From Atrichornis clamosus (taxonomy: Eukaryota; Chordata; Aves; Passeriformes; Menuridae), in the NCBI GenBank assembly GCA_013400975.1, contig WBMZ01002701.1, positions 62,001 to 126,000 on the forward strand: a stretch of DNA of 64,000 nucleotides, read 5' to 3'. Numbering within the stretch: position 1 is the stretch's first letter; each line of letters opens with the position of its first letter. Made by a program: the position numbers and the translations under genes. The notes beneath the pieces were generated by a model that was not told where the DNA came from, ran no database searches, and was given only the letters and a program-made list of their open reading frames with translations. Positions 57,601 to 64,000 of the stretch are shown here, piece by piece.

Positions 57601-60600
57601 CCTTGGGAGTCATTAGGGTGTAACTACAGAGGTACCTGTAATACCTAGATAAGCTCCAAGAGAAAAAGCAGCTTCTTGCTCAGATTATAACTTCATAAGC
57701 AGATATATCATCACTCAATGACTACAGAAATATTTTAGTAATCTATCTAGACTTTTTAGTTCACCCTTTGATCCCTGAACTGACACCTCTCTGAGAGGCA
57801 GTGGGTGCAGCAGAGTAACCTGGGAAGCTTTTAGTGCTTTTGATGGCTTTTAGTGCCACTCCTCCGTGTCCAAGCACCTACAGGACTAAACTCACTTTGT
57901 CTCCTTACACACAGCTGCAGTTAAGTCAAGTCAGGGAATGTGCTTCCCTGGGGACACCAAAAGATCTGCTGAACCAAATGGGCAAGGTAACAAGATGACT
58001 CTGAATTGCTGTCTTTATCTGGGATACCTCCTTTCTTATGGGTGAAGCTCCACTCCAGTAAAGAGATGAACAGAAATTACTGCAGCAAACAATTTTGTTG
58101 GTTTTTTGTTGTTAAAGAGAATTTCTTTGCTCTGCTGAAGCTTTGTAGATAAATTAGCCTTGAAATAACTTACAGGCCTGGTCCTAATTTTTTTATGTCA
58201 TACCACCTAGTGTTGCATTCCTGGTGAGGTCTTCAGCATGTTGTGGAATGGCTTACTCCAGTGAGAGAGGATATCAGCCAGCAGCACACAGAAAGGTGCT
58301 TGCCCCTTGGAGATGCATGTTCTGCAGATTTAGAGTAATTATTGTCTATAACTTCTATTATCAACTCCCATGACAAAATTCAATGCAAGATGCTGGGTGG
58401 TCAGTTAATGATCACCCCCATCACATAACATATGCCCTATTTTAATATTTTTTTTCTTTCTTCAGTTCTTTTTGTTTGGTTTCATTGAATAGAGGAGACA
58501 TTTTGTTTTTCAGGAAAACCAAGTTGCTTGAATATCACATTCACTAATAAACAATATAAAAATAGAAGCGTTAGCCCAGAAAAACAAAGGCTGAAAGGGA
58601 TATATGATCTCTAAATAAATCAGAAATGTAAACATCAGAGAAACAACTAAAGACCTATTTGGTAGAAGAATAACAGGTGCAAGTTTGTCATAAATAATCT
58701 AGAATTGTGAAATAGCTTCCTGAGCCTTAGTTCTTGGTTGATCAAAAGAGGCTCCCTGTAGAACTAAGAGGGCAAAGCCTGACCTGTGTCTTTCAAAAAC
58801 AATATGTGGTCAGCAGAAAATAACTTCACTGAGCATATGCAGAACTATCCAAACTATCCATAGATCCCCTTGTCCAGACACCAAAAAACAGTCCCATTCA
58901 TACACTTGTAAATATTCAATTTTCAATACTGTACTGAAAGGGGTTGCTATCCCAATTAATATAATTTCAGATGCAGTGTCAGAACTAGCAATAATGCTTG
59001 TCATATTTAACTTAAAGCTAATTTAAATACATTACAGAAGATAACACTCATTAAAGCCAAGCCTCGTTTTGTTGAAGCCATTCTAAACGTCTGCAAACAC
59101 TGTCACACCCACTTGAAAGACACCAACAAAAGCTTCAAATGTGAGAGAAGAAATTTTTGGACAAAATCACTTTCCATTAGCAATTCTAGTTTGATCTCAG
59201 GGGGGTTTTTGACAGTTCACTGGTGGAAAACGCCTGTGGTGGAGCACAAACGTTCTTGGCCAAACCCTTCCTCCTGCAGCACAGTCTACAGGTAGAAGCA
59301 GTAATGAAGGCAGGGCTGAACAAAAGGCCTTTATAAAGCTTATTCTGCTGGCCATATGTTAGCTGGAAGTTCCAGAACATTCTGAAATCTCCAGTTGTAC
59401 AAACCCACTTGTGTTGCTTGAGAAGCACCAGGCAGCTGCACCACTGGTGAGAATTTGGCCCAAAGTACAGTCATCAGTGAACATATGTCCGTGGGATTAC
59501 TGCACTCTATGTCAGTCTGCAGGCACTTTATTGCTGGTAACCACTCTGCAATTAGGATTTAAGATAATATTTACCTTCTTTCAGTTTGCTGTGTTACTTA
59601 AGTCTTCTTAAGGGAGAAAGGCCAATAGCTATTTCTAACTTAAATAGTTATATTCTGTCCAGCTGAAATGCTGTAACTGTATTCAAACTGAAACCTGGCC
59701 AGCATATTCTGTGAAATAATCCAAGGAAACCTTAGTGGCAGCAAAAGGTCTCATTCAGAAAACGATTTTTACAGCTTTGCAGGGCCTCACAGCCCTGGCA
59801 ACGTGGAATATGACCAACAAGGAAGGGTGTCCCTCGCTGCCCCAGCAGACCCATCTCCTGTGGTTTTGAGGCTTTTTTGGTAGGTCTCCAAGTCAAAAAT
59901 TAAGCTTGACCTAACACAGATAATGAGATCCAAAAAAGCTGTAAAGATGGTATTTGCTGCTTGTGTTCAGCAAGGTTACTGGTTCTGAATTCAGAAAACT
60001 GAAAAGAAAGGTACTGAGCAACGGGGTCGAGCTACACAAGAGCACGGCATTACCCCAGCAAGGACAAGAATTGGTAATGCTGCACAAGTGGATGCATGAA
60101 GAAGTAGCAAGATTTGCTTCTCAAATTTATTTTCACAAACATGGGTTTTGTCCCTTAATCTGCTTTAAGTAAGACTGGCTTCAACAGGAAACTAGTGGCC
60201 TCCTCTGAGAGACGCCAAACTAGAAGAAGATGTCACAACATATAAAACAGGACAGTTAAATTGAAGCAGCCACTCTAGCACCTGCTCTTGCATACTTATA
60301 TAATTTCTTAATTTTAAACATTTTAGACAAAGGGAGGTTGTTTTATTAAAAGCCACAGACACTGGCAGTCCTCACATACATATGCACAAAGGTAATCAAA
60401 CTCCTAACAGCAGTGACAAAGCTTGCCAAGTAGTGTTCACTTTGGAAACCATCCACGGAGTCATAACTGGAAGGCTTGTGTGAGGAAAGAGGAGGAGCAG
60501 CACCCACAAAGCAGATCAATGATGTTGCTGTGGTCAGTTGTGTCCCAGGGGACATCACAGTCTGCTGCACAGTATGAACAGGCTGTTAAAGTCTTCACCT

Positions 60601-63600
60601 ATTCCTGCACTTACCAAGTCTACGCACGAAGTGTTAGGTAACGCTAACAAAGCTTCTTCAACAAGAAAAATGCAAAGGAAAAGCAAACAAGCATCTTTAA
60701 GGTGGTCATGACTGACAAATTTAGATTATTTTATTATACTTTGTTCTGGCTCTGGTTTGGTTTGGTTTTTTTTTTAAACCAGAAAGATCACATTTAAGAA
60801 ATAAAGAATTAAGGCTTTGTCTACATGAGAGATTTGTCCTGAAGCAGAAAAATCCCTCCAACTGAAATCACCACCCCACTGAAGTTAGAAATGGCACCTT
60901 TAGACTGCATTTCATGCCGAGACCATTCCCAAATGCACTTGCTGCCCAAACCAGTATCAGGTACTCATTCTGTGCATGCTCTGGGACACAGTTAAATCCA
61001 AGCACAGCCTTAATTTCAACATGGAGAAGCCAAAACTTCTCTAAATACTAGGTAGTAATAGCACATATCTAACACCTGACACCTCTCCAGAGGTGTCATT
61101 ACATAAAATGCAATCTATAGATGGCAAAGAGTGATGATAAATCCAAGCTCCACGAGGAAGTCAGTTCGTTTCACTAACCTGACAAAAGGAAAAATAGGAC
61201 AACCCATTTCAAACACTTGAATGGCACGAGCTGACTCACCAAGGGATGAGGTAAGCACCAAAGCCACCATGGAGTCACTGCGGAGTACATGGCTCAAAGT
61301 GGAAAACACAACGAGGTAAAAGCAAAGCAATCCCTTTTGGCAGCAGTGGACGGTTTCAGTGCCAGAAACACGGACACGCACAACACCAAGCACGAGGCAC
61401 ACCACATTTTTGCCTGGTTTCAGCCAGCAGTCTGCTGAACACAGAGATAGCCCCCAAGCCTCTCCTTGGGCCTCGGCTGCGTTCATTCCTGAGCTGTGCC
61501 TGTCGAAGTCATTAATTTTAAGTGCTGGAGCAGGATCCTGCCATCAAGTTAAATGAACACAGATGCTGGTTTCTCCACATGCCAGAGGTGTACACAGCCC
61601 ACCACAGGAGCACTGAGGGGTTCCACTGGCACCGTCCCCGGTGTGCTGAAGGCCCCAGGAGAAGAGCAGGTGGTGTCCTTAGGCAGTGGCACTTTCTTTA
61701 GGGACTTGGAAAGTACCCTTCTCTCCCCAGAAAGGCTGCAAAAGCCAAACCGCTCAAGCTGCTGGTGCACTCAGATAAACTCTCCTGTATCTAAAAAAAC
61801 CCCACGTGCTGACAAAAGGATGGAGAGGTTTCCCTCAGCCTACAGTACACTTCACTGTTTGACTCATTACCCTGAGGTGGAAACATTTGCCTGATCCCTC
61901 AACACCAACAGCCTGTTTGGTGGCATCTGTTATGTAGCTGTTACTACCATTTTCCCAGTTTTTGCTTTCCAATAAAAACACCACCGTGCCAACAGCGCTG
62001 CTTGGAGGAATCTCCATCTGCGTGATCTGACCGGAGCAAAGAACACACTGACCCCAGGATATCACGTTCTCAGTCCTCTGCAGAAACTCCAGCTGGCACA
62101 AATGCAGGATCCAATTCACTCCTTAGCCCAGAGGTAACTGGTCATTATTCAGCTGCAGCACATTGAGGAGACACAGAGACATGAAGTTCTGTGTTGCAGC
62201 TGGGAGCTGGGCAGTCTGGCCTTCACCAGGGTGGAATCCAGCTAGTGGCATGTGCGTAAGACAGACCACGCAAAAAAGGAGGGATAAAACATTCTCCTTT
62301 CCCACCTCAGCCTAAAACTACAGCTCTTTTCTCCACAATTCATCAGCTCAGAGTAAGTGACAGTAAAAGACACTTCAGGAGACGCTATATATAGGGTGAA
62401 GTGAACTTTTCCCCAGGAAGCTGTAGATCTAGGTCATCTTGCTTCTTCTGGGAGGTAGATAAAACCAGGTTACTCATTGAACAAGAATACAGATTCTAGA
62501 GGAAATAAAATATTACTTGGAGCATGAAATTTTGTGTGCATAGTGGTTTTTTGTTTCCTAAAGGACTTTTAAAAACAAAGCTCATCATTAAACACTGTCT
62601 CTTTGAATGCCTGACTCCATCTACCGTAAACTGAGAAATCCACTGTATTTACAGAAGGAATGGGCATTCTTTGGTAAAACTTAACTTTCAGTAGTTTAGC
62701 CACGTAGTAAAATAAATACAACTTCAGGTCTCAGAAATTTCAGCGAGTTTGTCTACATTCAGACATAAAGTAAAATCCCCCTCCTTACCTCATCTGTGGT
62801 TCTTACAGATCACTGTGATGATCACAGACAACCCAGCACCACTCCAGGTGAGTTACCATATGGATCAAGTACCACATTGCCACTTCCCATCAAGGGCAGG
62901 GTGGGAGAGCAACCAAACATCTCACTCGGGTTCGGGCCAAAGGCCATCATCGAACTCAACTACTGGGGGGTGCCTGGCCAGCTCAGCCACTGCAGCATCA
63001 TGAAGGTGCCATTAGCTAAAGAGGTGCCTTGGAATCAGGGCAGGAAGAGTTTTCTCAGCTCAGGACAGACCTCAGTACAACATTACCTATGCAGTGCTCC
63101 TTACTAGCTTCTGGTCAGCAGATCCCTGAAAATTGTCAAGTAGAGGTGTGGGCCTGTATTTCAGTTTAGTGACTACAGATGGGATTTCATTACCTCTTGT
63201 GAGCATGGTCAAAACAGCCCACAGTGCCTCAGAGAGCCATGAACTGAAAGGTGAAAAAGCATTAACCTAGAAAAAAATTAACAGTTAATTTAAAGCATTT
63301 TTGCTTGAATTTTAAAAGTGGTTCTGTTCCCTTTCAAGAAGGGTAATATACTTTTAAGGACGCCATTCTCCATGGGACAATCCACAACTGCCTCAAGGTC
63401 TCCAAACATATAGATCTAACATTAAAGAACTCTCTGAAGCAGACACTAAAGCAATGTCTTAGTCATATTTCATAAGCTAAAATGAAGATATATGGATGCA
63501 ACTGCAATACAAATCATAATATTTAAACAGAAAACAACCAAGGGAAATCCCAAAACATCAGAAACTGGCAATGGCAATTAAGCAAGAACTACTATAGAGC

Positions 63601-64000
63601 ACAAAATAAAGTCTACAGATGTTAAAATATTAATTTCAGTGTCTTAACTAAATCTGAATTTAGAGCATTAGTTTGCTGAGCCTTTTATGTATTTCCCATT
63701 GAATACAGCAGTTCACTGCTTTTTGTTAAGCAACAGTACAGACCAAACCAGTTTAGCAGTTTGGTATGTCTGTAGTCAAGCAATGCTCGCACTCGTTTGT
63801 TCAAAACCTGAGAGCAATCATTTCTCTTTCTGAGCTTTAAATAAAATTAATGTATTGAGGCAAAATAAATACTGGTCTTAATCTATATTGCAAAATTATA
63901 CTATGTCTGAATTAAAGATTTCGACAACTGTGTTAATAAAACACTGTGATTAATGTTCAGTGCACAGAACAAGCTCCGTATCTGGCTTTAATTACAGTGA

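Larger units (their letters stand above)
44969..64000 (-). other. RNF11: RNF11 intron 1 (19 kb, incomplete)
   Basis: No exon-1 coding sequence (MGNCLKSP-type start), CpG island or other gene is found to the right edge, so the whole stretch is read as the first intron of RNF11. It holds a possible CR1 tip (46512-46528), a 14-bp tandem duplication (51396-51423) and an 84-bp tandem duplication inside a 184-codon open frame (54166-54720). GC-richer patches at 47340-47530, 48040-48190 and 49850-49960 have no recognisable coding or CpG-island character. The remaining sequence shows nothing identifiable. Confidence 0.7.

Overview
The window is vertebrate nuclear DNA, most likely from a bird. It shows spliced genes with GT-AG introns, AT-rich non-coding sequence, and scattered truncated CR1 LINE copies with avian-type 3' ends (for example a 3' tail reading GGATATTCTGTGATT). 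Some CR1 copies resemble forms I associate with neoavian or passerine genomes, but I cannot name a species. Nothing bacterial, plasmid or viral is seen.

Two protein-coding genes are present, arranged tail to tail. TTC39A is on the + strand, from about 206 to the stop codon at 33866. Seventeen coding exons are visible and encode 562 residues, including the true C-terminus; the N-terminal exon(s) and promoter lie upstream of the window. RNF11 is on the - strand. Its last two coding exons (44968-44799 and 44419-44248) encode residues 42-154, including the whole RING-H2 finger. Its first exon (myristoylation site, PPxY motif) and promoter are not in the window, so about 19 kb to the right edge (44969-64000) is read as RNF11 intron 1. 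The TTC39A/RNF11 tail-to-tail order matches human 1p32, which supports choosing TTC39A over its paralogues TTC39B and TTC39C.

Layout: 1-205, end of a TTC39A intron; 206-33866, TTC39A coding exons with introns of 0.13-6.9 kb; 33867-about 43200, TTC39A 3' UTR, intergenic sequence and the far end of the RNF11 3' UTR; 43207-44247, probable RNF11 3' UTR; 44248-44968, RNF11 exons 3 and 2 with a 379-bp intron holding a CR1 tail; 44969-64000, RNF11 intron 1.

The two genes have no known shared pathway: TTC39A is a TPR-type protein of the Iml2/TTC39 family, and RNF11 is a small E3-ligase-like adaptor. I found no convincing undescribed system. The most unusual non-coding items are an 84-bp frame-preserving tandem duplication with hairpin heads in RNF11 intron 1 (54432-54601), an internal CR1 ORF2 fragment lacking its 3' end (about 22980-23815), a small CpG cluster in a TTC39A intron (26372-26471), and a poly-C/G-quadruplex-prone tract beside a five-base gap (1008-1043).
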